Shown: piece by piece, positions 15,965-24,472 of the stretch
Numbering within the stretch: the first letter of the stretch is position 1
How the letters are laid out: every line of letters begins with the position of its first letter
Source: Maribacter sp.
GTDB taxonomy: Bacteria > Bacteroidota > Bacteroidia > Flavobacteriales > Flavobacteriaceae
Length of the DNA stretch: 54,732 nucleotides
Reading direction: 5' to 3'
NCBI GenBank assembly: GCA_029287355.1
Contig: JARFRH010000258.1
Coordinates: 1-54,732, forward strand
Translations under genes and position numbers: made by a program
Notes under the pieces: generated by a model
What the model saw: only the letters and a program-made list of their open reading frames with translations
What the model was told of the DNA's origin: nothing
The model's database searches: none

Positions 15965-17716
15965 TTACTCACTTGTTTTCGGTAATTGAGCATTATGTTG
16001 TTCAAGAATGATTCTTTGATTCGCCACATGATGACTTTCGATTTCATCAGCCTTGTTTCCGAAATTTGAACGTATAAAGGTCAGTACATCGGCGATTTCA
16101 GTATCGCTTAAAAAACTATGTTGGGGCATCACTCCATTATAGGTCTCACCGTTGATCTGCATTTCACCCTCCATACCTTCCAAAATAACTTTGATCAATC
16201 GTGTTTTATCACCACTTACCCAATCAGTACTGGTCAAAGGCGGGAATCTTCCGGTTGCACCTCCCCCATCTTTTTGGTGACAGTTGGCACAGTAGGTATT
16301 GTAAACGACCTCGCCGGGTGAATTAGCGTCCATGGCAAGATTATCCTTGAGTTTATCAGGTGTTCGCACATGTGTGACCGATTTTCTCTTCTCCATTTCC
16401 GCGAGTTGTTCTTGCCCGAAATTCATCCTATCGCCATTGAAGGTGATTTTCCAAATTCTACCTTTAACAGATTCTGATAGATACATGGCCCCATTTTTAT
16501 CAAAGGCAATTCCCATAGGTCTTAAATTTGCATCTTTCACACTTTCAATTGGATCAACACCGGCAAAACCATCTGCAAAAACTTCCCAATCACCACTTGG
16601 GCTTCCATCTTTAAAAGGAACGAAGGCAACAATATAACCCGACTGTGGATATGGAGCACGATTGGTAGAACCATGAAATGCGATAAAGGCACCATGTTTG
16701 TATCGTTCCGGAAATTGATCTCCCTCGTAAAACACCAAGTCATTCGGGGCCCAATGTCCAGGAAAACCAATGAGTGGGTCTTCAAATTCCGCACATCTCC
16801 CAACGATGTCACCATCGCCACCATATTCGGGAGCCAATACTTTTTTGCCTTTGATTTGATCGTAGTAACAATAAGGCCATCCGAAGTCCGACCCTTCGGT
16901 TACGCGAATAAACTCTTCCGAAGGTAAAAGAGCGCTTTCCCAAGGTGTAAATCTATCTGGAAAAAGTCGCAATAAATCATCGCGACCATGCATTGCGATA
17001 TATAAATTTTCATCCACTGGATTCCAATCCATAGCCACAACAGACCGAATACCTGTTGCATACTTATAGCCGTCTTTTTGGGTCTGCCCCAATTTGTTAG
17101 CGTCAAAACGCCAAACACCACCGTGATGTTCTAATTGCGGACAAGGATCCATGCCTGGGGCGCCGGGAGTCCTTTTAGGATCTTGACAAGCATTCGACGG
17201 AGCTCCAAAGGGAACATATAAATTTCCCTTGTTATCAAAAGCTATCGGCTTACCGATATGCTCATGTTTGCCATGCTCATGGTCATCGGTTACGACAATT
17301 TCCATTTCGCCATCCGGTATCATACTTCCTGGCTTTAGCTTATATCGGTAGACAACCAGTTCTGAGCTGAAGTATATGTAACCATTATAAATTCGCATAG
17401 CCGTTGCATAGCTCCATTTTTGTTGTGATCTATAGGCTCCGAATTTTTCTGCAACATCTGCTTTACCATCACCATCAACGTCCTTAAGCGCTATAATTCC
17501 AGCCTTATCATGCGACTCTCTCAACTTCCCGTAAAGAACCCCATCATCGGACACCGCCATGTGGCGCACCCGCTCTTTTACACTATCGATCATGATTACC
17601 GCATTGAAATTATCGGGAAGTAAAAGACCTCCATTCGGAAGTTCATTTGAGCACCCAAAAAGCAGCAGGATAACAAAAAATATCGGTAACCTTCTTAGAT
17701 AGGTTTTGGCCATCAT
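15965..17716 (-). CDS. PQQ-type sugar dehydrogenase lipoprotein fused to cytochrome c
   Basis: This 583-residue protein has a lipoprotein signal (LLLFGC). A six-bladed propeller of the soluble glucose/sorbosone dehydrogenase type follows (about 30-440), with IALKDVDGDGKAD and MDWNPVDENLYIAMHGRDDL. A C-terminal cytochrome c has CANCH and a probable Met ligand in GVMPQHSF. Such proteins oxidise sugars or aldehydes to acids in the periplasm and pass electrons to the fused haem; whether PQQ is truly bound cannot be shown here. It is the first gene of the eleven-gene cluster, with a candidate operator about 155 bp upstream. It could supply the sugar acid used by the following enzymes. An ATG 3 bp later is also possible. 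Confidence 0.88.
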   Translation of the reverse strand: MMAKTYLRRLPIFFVILLLFGCSNELPNGGLLLPDNFNAVIMIDSVKERVRHMAVSDDGVLYGKLRESHDKAGIIALKDVDGDGKADVAEKFGAYRSQQKWSYATAMRIYNGYIYFSSELVVYRYKLKPGSMIPDGEMEIVVTDDHEHGKHEHIGKPIAFDNKGNLYVPFGAPSNACQDPKRTPGAPGMDPCPQLEHHGGVWRFDANKLGQTQKDGYKYATGIRSVVAMDWNPVDENLYIAMHGRDDLLRLFPDRFTPWESALLPSEEFIRVTEGSDFGWPYCYYDQIKGKKVLAPEYGGDGDIVGRCAEFEDPLIGFPGHWAPNDLVFYEGDQFPERYKHGAFIAFHGSTNRAPYPQSGYIVAFVPFKDGSPSGDWEVFADGFAGVDPIESVKDANLRPMGIAFDKNGAMYLSESVKGRIWKITFNGDRMNFGQEQLAEMEKRKSVTHVRTPDKLKDNLAMDANSPGEVVYNTYCANCHQKDGGGATGRFPPLTSTDWVSGDKTRLIKVILEGMEGEMQINGETYNGVMPQHSFLSDTEIADVLTFIRSNFGNKADEIESHHVANQRIILEQHNAQLPKTSE

Positions 17717-17869
17717 ACTATCTTCATATAGCGTTCGTCTTTGTCTTTATTCATCTATGGGCAGGTCGTAGGGACATCACGGCCAATGACCAATATTCGA
17801 GGGCTTTTAGGCGGAAATTCTCAAACCTTAAGGTAAAGTACTTTTGCTAATAAAACAAAATTTAATCTG

Positions 17870-17891
17870 AAAATGTGTACGAACACATTTT
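17870..17891. promoter_or_regulatory. Palindromic operator candidate upstream of the dehydrogenase cluster
   Basis: AAAATGTGT (17870-17878) and ACACATTTT (17883-17891) are perfect 9-bp inverted repeats around ACGA. The core TGTGTACG-A-ACACA matches the palindrome at 37054-37069 except for one central base. It lies between the CBM9-like gene and the start of the dehydrogenase gene. The central CG and symmetric arms resemble LacI- or GntR-type sites; no such regulator is encoded in the window. Confidence 0.6.
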
Positions 17892-17938
17892 TCAAAACCC
17901 CAGACATTCATACGAATGTAGTGCTGTAAACATATTGA

Positions 17939-18667
17939 CTATTCAAAGACAAGGGTACCGAAATATTCAGGACGGTGAAAGTCTGGCTTTTCAGTGCCGA
18001 CTGAATTCCAACTTAAGTAGTGAGGCTCCGAAGTTTTGTCGCCACATTTATAAAAATTGGCTTTGGTTTTTAACCCTTTTAATTGAATTCCCTCATCGGC
18101 GACCAAAATTGAAGCCGGAATTACCAGGGTCATTTCCCAAGAGTGCCCACCCGTTTTTTCGATAAAGGGTTCATGACCCAAAGAAGAGCTTACGGAAATT
18201 TCACTTTTTAGCAGCTCTTCATTTACAAATTCGCGTTTGCCTCTCCCAGGGCCATAAGCCAAATGGGGCATGCCAATACAACTAAACTCAAAATTGTAGT
18301 AGTTGCCATCAGCGCGAGGGTCAAAAAAGAACTCTACACAGCTATCACCGGAAACGCTTCCATTTACCGTATCGACTTGCGCTAGAATATTTTTTTCAAC
18401 CACGTAATACTTTAACCAGATTTGGTTGTTTGCATGTGCTATTCTAAAACTCACTTCAGGCCGATATGAAAAAGCATCCCAATTCATGATATCGATAAAC
18501 TCAAGCTGTGCATGTTCTTCAAGCAATTCAGATACCTCAAGCAGCGAAACGTTTTTTTCCGCGATGATTTCTTTTACCTTCAATTCTTTCGGTGTTTCAT
18601 TTTGGGTAATACAACTTGCAAAAATTGAACAGAGAAAGAATAGTAAAAAACTCTTTTTTTTCAACAT
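17939..18667 (-). CDS. CBM9-like carbohydrate-binding lipoprotein
   Basis: This 242-residue protein has a lipoprotein signal ending IFASC. The middle shows the pattern of carbohydrate-binding family 9-like domains: IWLKYYVVEKN, DSCVEFFFDPRADGNYYNFEFSCIG and a C-terminal SWNSVGTEKPDFHRPEYFG. Proteins of this type occur as lone domains near sugar-degradation genes in Bacteroidota and are thought to bind glycans or act as redox-domain relatives (DOMON-like). It is transcribed in the same direction as the dehydrogenase cluster but separated by 222 bp that contain the operator, so it probably has its own transcript. The ligand is unknown. Confidence 0.8.
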   Translation of the reverse strand: MLKKKSFLLFFLCSIFASCITQNETPKELKVKEIIAEKNVSLLEVSELLEEHAQLEFIDIMNWDAFSYRPEVSFRIAHANNQIWLKYYVVEKNILAQVDTVNGSVSGDSCVEFFFDPRADGNYYNFEFSCIGMPHLAYGPGRGKREFVNEELLKSEISVSSSLGHEPFIEKTGGHSWEMTLVIPASILVADEGIQLKGLKTKANFYKCGDKTSEPHYLSWNSVGTEKPDFHRPEYFGTLVFE

Positions 18668-18797
18668 ATCGGTTCAATTCGTTTAATTCAATCCGAGCAT
18701 CTTGCCTCCCTACTAATTTACATATTCTTTTGTTTGAGTCGGCTCTATTCCATCCAAATTAAATTCGTAAATTAATTCGGACTAAGAAAAAGAACAG

Positions 18798-21332
18798 ATG
18801 GCAGTGAGATTATTTTTTATATTAAGTGCAACCATACTTCTGAGCTGCGGTCCAACTATGCCTGATGAGGTAGAAATTGCCTATGAAAACCTTCCTGAAA
18901 GAATAGACTTTAATTTTCATGTGCGCCCTATTCTTTCTGATCGCTGTTTCGCTTGTCACGGGCCAGATGAAAAGGCCAGAAAAGCAAATCTCCGATTAGA
19001 TATCGAATCAGATGCTTTTTCAAAACTTGAGGGCAAAACACTATTTCCCTTGGTAGCCGGAAAGCCAAATCGCAGTGAGGTCATCAAACGTATTCTTCAC
19101 GAAGACCCTAAAATGGTCATGCCCACTCCGAAATCAAAGATGGGCTTAACGAATTCCGAAAAAGCCATTTTGGTTAAATGGGTGAAGCAGGGCGCGGAAT
19201 GGAAGGATCACTGGGCTTTTGAAACGCCCAAAAAATCGAAACTCCCCAAAACATCAAATATAAAATGGGCAAAAAACGAGATTGACTATTTCGTGATGAA
19301 AAAATTAGATCTTCTGGGGTTAACCCCATCCCCAGAAGCCGCAAAAGAGACTTTAATAAGACGACTGTCTTTTGACCTCACGGGATTACCTCCTACTCCA
19401 GAAGAAGTTGCCGATTTTAAAAATGATCCCTCTGAAAAGGCCTACGAATTCTTGGTAGACCGTTTGCTTGCTTCAAAAAGTTACGGTGAACGATGGACAT
19501 GGGAGTGGCTTGATGTGGCTCGATATTCAGACACTAACGGATTTCAAGGTGATTTTACCCGTGATATGTGGCCTTGGCGCGATTGGGTCATTGAAGCTTT
19601 TAATTCCAATATGCCTTATGACGAATTTAGCATGAAGCAACTTGCTGGCGATTTGCTTCCGGAAGCTACCTCCGAAGATATTCTGGCAACGGCATTCAAC
19701 AGAAATCATACCTATAACACTGAGGGCGGAACCATACCCGAAGAAACCAGAGTGGCCAATGTCTTTGACAGAACCGAAACTACGGGTACAGTTTGGTTAG
19801 GGCTGACCTTGAATTGTGTGCGTTGCCACGATCATAAGTTCGATAATATCTCACAAAAAGAGTATTATCAACTTTTTGATTATTTCAATCAAACTTCAGA
19901 GGAAGGTGGAGGCTGGGGAGGAAAAATAAAACCTTTGCTAACGCTGGCCCCAGAGAAAGAACAAAAAGAAATCGAAAAGCTAGAAACCTATATTTCATCA
20001 TTACAATCCGAGGTAGAACAGCTGGAATTGGAAAAATTTCCGAGGGCAAAGGGATTGCCTCCATCGGAATCGGAAGTGGCGAAAAGCACGAATGGATTAG
20101 ACCCGCGTATACTTCTTAAACCTCCAAAACTAAGGGGGACAGGCGGGTTCAACCAATTGACCAAATACTTCCCGCCTACCGATTCCTATGGAAAAACGAT
20201 TAAGGAGTTACATAGTACTTTGTCCACGTACAATGAGGTCACGTCTAAACACATTCAAGTTCTTGTTATGGATGACTTGGACGAACCCAGGCTTACGTTT
20301 GTATTGGACAGAGGTGGTTATAGCAACCCCATTCTAACGGACACCATTCGACCTGATGTGCCAAAATTACTTCCTCCTATGAGAAAAACTGCGGAGAACA
20401 ATCGCCTTGCACTAGCGAAATGGTTGTTCGACGAAAAACAGCCTTTGACAGCCCGAGTTACCGTAAATCGATACTGGCAGGCTTTCTTTGGAAATGGCAT
20501 CGTAAAAACCACTGAAGATTTCGGGGTGCAGGGGGCACTTCCTACACATCCTGAACTATTGGATTGGCTAGCCACCGATTTTCAAGAAAACGGTTGGAAT
20601 TTAAAACGGTTGTTCAAACAAATCGTCATGAGTGCCACCTACCGACAGACGTCAAAAGTATCTGAAGCGCTTTTAGAAATCGATCCTGAAAATAGCTATC
20701 TGGCCAGAGCCACACGAATGCGTTTGCCCTCATGGATGCTTCGTGATCAAGCACTTTTTGTTAGCCGCATGTTGAAAGATTCGATTGGAGGAGTACCTGT
20801 GAAGCCCTATCAACCTGAAGGCATTTGGGACGAAGCTACCTTTGGCTTTGTGAAGTACAAACAAGATACAGGCGATAAGCTGTATAGGCGAAGCCTATAC
20901 ACTTTTTGGCGCCGCATTGTTGGGCCGACCTCTTTATTCGATAATGCTTCAAGGCAAGTTTGTACTGTTCGTACCCTTAAAACAAATACACCTTTACATG
21001 CCTTGACCACCTTGAACGACATTACGTTCACAGAGGCAAGTCGCGTATTGGCAGAACATATCTTAAATCATTCTATTGATGATAAAAAGCGATTGCAGTT
21101 CGGGTTTGAACTAGTTACTTCCAGAAAGCCTAGGGCTGATGAATTGGATATCCTCCTTAATAGACTTGCATCGCTCAGAAAAACCTACTCAGATGACATC
21201 ACTTCCGCGAAAGATATTACCAGTATTGGGGAATACCGAACCAATCGTGATTTGGATGTAACCGATCATGCTTCCTATGCGGTACTGAGTTCTTTACTTT
21301 TAAATTTGGATGAAACCATAACCCGGCAGTAG
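18798..21332 (+). CDS. Planctomycete-type cytochrome c protein (PSCyt1-PSCyt2-PSD1; DUF1549/DUF1553)
   Basis: This 844-residue lipoprotein (signal ending LLSC) has three parts. An N-terminal PSCyt1 domain has the haem motif CFACHGPDEKARKANLRLDI. A DUF1549 domain begins at about residue 165 with RRLSFDLTGLPPTPEE. A C-terminal DUF1553 domain has RVTVNRYWQAFFGNGIVKT and SATYRQTS. The middle includes a charged, coiled-coil-prone stretch (about 390-415). The protein is encoded with no gap before the DUF1501 gene, the usual pairing. Biochemical function is unknown; a role in periplasmic sugar or sulfated-glycan oxidation is often guessed. The family is best known from Planctomycetota, so ancient transfer is plausible. 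Confidence 0.9.
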   Translation: MAVRLFFILSATILLSCGPTMPDEVEIAYENLPERIDFNFHVRPILSDRCFACHGPDEKARKANLRLDIESDAFSKLEGKTLFPLVAGKPNRSEVIKRILHEDPKMVMPTPKSKMGLTNSEKAILVKWVKQGAEWKDHWAFETPKKSKLPKTSNIKWAKNEIDYFVMKKLDLLGLTPSPEAAKETLIRRLSFDLTGLPPTPEEVADFKNDPSEKAYEFLVDRLLASKSYGERWTWEWLDVARYSDTNGFQGDFTRDMWPWRDWVIEAFNSNMPYDEFSMKQLAGDLLPEATSEDILATAFNRNHTYNTEGGTIPEETRVANVFDRTETTGTVWLGLTLNCVRCHDHKFDNISQKEYYQLFDYFNQTSEEGGGWGGKIKPLLTLAPEKEQKEIEKLETYISSLQSEVEQLELEKFPRAKGLPPSESEVAKSTNGLDPRILLKPPKLRGTGGFNQLTKYFPPTDSYGKTIKELHSTLSTYNEVTSKHIQVLVMDDLDEPRLTFVLDRGGYSNPILTDTIRPDVPKLLPPMRKTAENNRLALAKWLFDEKQPLTARVTVNRYWQAFFGNGIVKTTEDFGVQGALPTHPELLDWLATDFQENGWNLKRLFKQIVMSATYRQTSKVSEALLEIDPENSYLARATRMRLPSWMLRDQALFVSRMLKDSIGGVPVKPYQPEGIWDEATFGFVKYKQDTGDKLYRRSLYTFWRRIVGPTSLFDNASRQVCTVRTLKTNTPLHALTTLNDITFTEASRVLAEHILNHSIDDKKRLQFGFELVTSRKPRADELDILLNRLASLRKTYSDDITSAKDITSIGEYRTNRDLDVTDHASYAVLSSLLLNLDETITRQ

Positions 21333-22817
21333 ATGGACAAGAAAATACTACATCCTTTTGAAGAATACCAAGCAGGCATGACCAGAAGAAGTTTTTTTGG
21401 AAAAACAGCCATGGGAATTGGCGGGGCGGCATTAGGAAATCTATTGAACCCCCTATCGGCATTCGGAATGGATTCAGCTCTAGGAAAAACAATGGGTAAC
21501 GGACTCGGCCTTCCCCATTTCGCGCCTAAAGCAAAGCGGGTCATTTATCTTTTTCAAAATGGCGCTCCTTCTCATGTTGACCTTTTTGATTACAAACCGA
21601 TGTTGCGCAAATGGCATGGCACACAAATCCCCGATTCACTCACTCAAGGAAAACGATTTTCCACGATGACTGGCGAACAAGCCGCTCGGCCTATAATTGG
21701 CGAAATCAGCAACTTTGCCCAGCACGGTCAAAGCGGTGCATGGGTCTCCGATTTTATGCCCGAAACGGCTAAAGTAGTCGATGACCTCTGTTTTATTAAA
21801 TCAATGTACACCGAATCCGTGAATCACGCCCCTGCTATCACTTTTTTCTTGACGGGTTCTGAACAACCCGGAAGACCCAGCATGGGGTCTTGGTTGACCT
21901 ACGGATTAGGATCTACAGCCAAAGACCTTCCTGATTTTGTGGCGATGACCTCAAGGGATAAGGAAGCAAGTTGTGGACAGATATTTTACGATTATTATTG
22001 GGGAAGCGGATTTCTTCCGACAAAATTCCAAGGTGTAAAATTCCGGGGTGGCGGAGACCCCGTTTTGTATTTGAAAAATCCGGAAGGCGTCAGTCGTGAA
22101 ATGCGCCGTAAGCTGTTAGATGATATACAGGCCCTTAACGAAATCAACCATGCGCAATACGGTGATCCTGAAATCAACACCAGAATTGCACAGTACGAAA
22201 TGGCATATAAAATGCAGATGAGCGTGCCTGAACTCACCGACTTTTCGGATGAACCACAGCATATTTTAGACATGTATGGCCCTGACGTTCATCGAAAGGG
22301 AAGTTTTGCCTACAATTGTCTCATGGCGCGCAGATTGGCAGAGCGCGATGTCCGATTCATACAATGTATGCATGCGGGATGGGATCAACATACCAACCTC
22401 AACCATCAATTAAAGATACAGTGCCAAGATACCGATCAGGCAAGTGCGGCACTTGTAAAAGACTTAAAACAAAGAGGGATGTTAGAAGATACCTTGGTCA
22501 TCTGGGGTGGTGAATTTGGACGTACTCCCTTCCTTCAAGGCAATATCAAGGATTTCAAAAATTGGGGACGTGATCATCATCCCTATGTATTTACACTTTG
22601 GATGGCGGGTGCTGGCGTAAAACCAGGGTTTACATATGGAGCATCCGATGAATTCGGATTCAATCCCGTTGAGGGAAATGTTCATGTACACGATTTTCAA
22701 GCCACGATAATGCACCTATTGGGAATCGATCACGAACAATTCATCTTTAAGCATCAAGGAAGACGCTATCGATTAACCGATGTACATGGAAATGTGGTCA
22801 AAGATATTTTGAGCTAA
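21333..22817 (+). CDS. DUF1501 protein, Tat-exported, sulfatase-like fold
   Basis: This 494-residue protein starts directly after the stop of the DUF1553 gene. A Tat signal (MTRRSFFGKTAMGIGGAALG, residues 16-35) shows export in folded form. The body matches DUF1501, a member of the alkaline-phosphatase/sulfatase-like superfamily: FQNGAPSHVDLFDYKP near the N-terminus, a WGGEFGRTPF block, and a C-terminal HVHDFQATIMHLLGIDHEQF. The sulfatase active-site Cys/Ser signature is not evident, so the activity is uncertain. It almost certainly works with the cytochrome encoded upstream in the periplasm. Confidence 0.9.
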   Translation: MDKKILHPFEEYQAGMTRRSFFGKTAMGIGGAALGNLLNPLSAFGMDSALGKTMGNGLGLPHFAPKAKRVIYLFQNGAPSHVDLFDYKPMLRKWHGTQIPDSLTQGKRFSTMTGEQAARPIIGEISNFAQHGQSGAWVSDFMPETAKVVDDLCFIKSMYTESVNHAPAITFFLTGSEQPGRPSMGSWLTYGLGSTAKDLPDFVAMTSRDKEASCGQIFYDYYWGSGFLPTKFQGVKFRGGGDPVLYLKNPEGVSREMRRKLLDDIQALNEINHAQYGDPEINTRIAQYEMAYKMQMSVPELTDFSDEPQHILDMYGPDVHRKGSFAYNCLMARRLAERDVRFIQCMHAGWDQHTNLNHQLKIQCQDTDQASAALVKDLKQRGMLEDTLVIWGGEFGRTPFLQGNIKDFKNWGRDHHPYVFTLWMAGAGVKPGFTYGASDEFGFNPVEGNVHVHDFQATIMHLLGIDHEQFIFKHQGRRYRLTDVHGNVVKDILS

Positions 22818-23086
22818 ATTGGAAATTTAAAACGCAACACCTGCATCGGTAGTGTTTCGGTTTATCAATAAGTCTTATTCATTGTCACAAACTGATGAAA
22901 AGTAGTTGCTAAAATAAAGCGTATTTGATAATAGCACTTAAATGAGGGTTTATTTTGTAGAATAGCAGGAGGATTATTTCAAACCAGATTTAAAAATAGT
23001 GTGCAAAACTCCTCTTATTTTTCATATATTTAAGCAGATAATACAAGCTTCGGGCAAACTGAATTAATTCCGCTAACCAACCAAAT

Positions 23087-24472
23087 ATGGATATAAATCC
23101 TCAGCTCGCACCTGAGCAACTCGCTGACAAAATAGACCACCTTTGGACCTTGTCAGGAGCAAAGCTCAGAAGCATGGCTTCCACTTTAAAAAATTCAGAA
23201 GGTTCACCGGTCGTTACCGTTCAAGGCACCTATTCCCCCAGAAGTTGGACCGATTGGACGCAAGGTTTTCAATACGGTTCCGAATTGTTTCAATACAATG
23301 CTACAGGTGATTCCTATTTTCTTGACTTGGCCATCGACAATATTAAAAACAAAATGACCTCTCATGTGAGCCATTTTGGTGTTCATGATCACGGATTCAA
23401 TAATTTAAGTACCTATGGCAATCTGCTTCGGTTATTGAAGGAGGGCAAAATTCCTCAAGACCCATGGCTAGAAGATTTCTGTGTTTTGGCATTACGGCTT
23501 TCCGCATCCGTACAGGCGCAACGATGGACGACCATCCCTGAAGGTGGATTTATATATTCCTTCAACGGGCCGCATTCTTTGTTTGTAGACACCGTTCGTA
23601 CGATTAGAATTCTGGTGGCCGGCCATATGCTGGGTCATCATTCTTCAGGTGAAAACGATATCAAAATAAATTTGCTGAAGCGCGCCTATCAACATGCCTT
23701 GGCAACAGCAAAATATTCGGTGTACTATGGAGAAGGCCGTGACTCCTATGATAAATGGGGCCGTACGGCCCATGAGGCCATTTTCAATACCAACGATGGA
23801 AACTTCCGCTCCCCTTCCACCCAACAAGGCTACAGCGGATATTCGACTTGGACACGCGGATTGAGTTGGGCCATGCTAGGGTTTGCGGAGCAACTTGAAT
23901 TTTTACAAAGCCAAGACAGTTTGCCCGAGTTCGAAGAACTTGGCGGGAAGGCCTACTTGGAAGATATTTTTCTCAAGGCGGCCAAAGCCAGCTGTGATTT
24001 TTATATCGAACATACCGCACTTGACGGAATTCCCTATTGGGATACTGGCGCTCCCGGTTTGGTGCATTTACCCGATTGGCGATCGGAGAAATCCGACCCG
24101 TTCAACAATTTTGAACCGATAGACAGCTCTGCCGCTGCAATTGGGGCACAGGGCCTATTGCGTTTAGGTAATTATCTCAAAAAGGAAAAGTCGGCTGATG
24201 CCGGCAAATACTGGAACGCCGGGTTGACAGTGGCAAATACGGTATTCGAAGAACCCTATTTATGTTCAAACCCGAATCACCAAGGCTTGATTTTACACAG
24301 TATCTATCATCGACCGAACGGGTGGGACCACATCCCTGAAAATAGTCAAATTCCGAACGGTGAAGCGTGCATGTGGGGGGACTATCACGCGAGGGAACTC
24401 GCTCATTATTTATCTGAAGTTATAAAAGGAGAGTCCTATTATACTTTTTTCAAAGGCATAGTATCTGAATAA
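23087..24472 (+). CDS. GH88-like unsaturated glucuronyl hydrolase, cytoplasmic
   Basis: This 461-residue protein has no signal peptide and an alpha/alpha-barrel pattern of GH88. The likely catalytic aspartates are D101 in VHDHGF and D168 in LFVDTVRT. The segments STWTRGLSWAMLGF and DSSAAAIGAQGLLRL are typical. GH88 enzymes hydrate the double bond of delta-4,5-unsaturated uronosyl residues and so release them from oligosaccharides made by polysaccharide lyases. Cytoplasmic placement implies uptake of an intact unsaturated oligosaccharide. It begins an operon with an Old Yellow Enzyme, an SDR and a symporter and overlaps the next gene by 1 bp (TAATG). No lyase is in the window, so the glycan source is unknown. 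Confidence 0.87.
   Translation: MDINPQLAPEQLADKIDHLWTLSGAKLRSMASTLKNSEGSPVVTVQGTYSPRSWTDWTQGFQYGSELFQYNATGDSYFLDLAIDNIKNKMTSHVSHFGVHDHGFNNLSTYGNLLRLLKEGKIPQDPWLEDFCVLALRLSASVQAQRWTTIPEGGFIYSFNGPHSLFVDTVRTIRILVAGHMLGHHSSGENDIKINLLKRAYQHALATAKYSVYYGEGRDSYDKWGRTAHEAIFNTNDGNFRSPSTQQGYSGYSTWTRGLSWAMLGFAEQLEFLQSQDSLPEFEELGGKAYLEDIFLKAAKASCDFYIEHTALDGIPYWDTGAPGLVHLPDWRSEKSDPFNNFEPIDSSAAAIGAQGLLRLGNYLKKEKSADAGKYWNAGLTVANTVFEEPYLCSNPNHQGLILHSIYHRPNGWDHIPENSQIPNGEACMWGDYHARELAHYLSEVIKGESYYTFFKGIVSE

Noticed and set aside
22843-22862. Hairpin with arms AACAC and GTGTT after the DUF1501 gene
   Set aside because: The stem is only five base pairs and there is no T run, so it is not called as a terminator.
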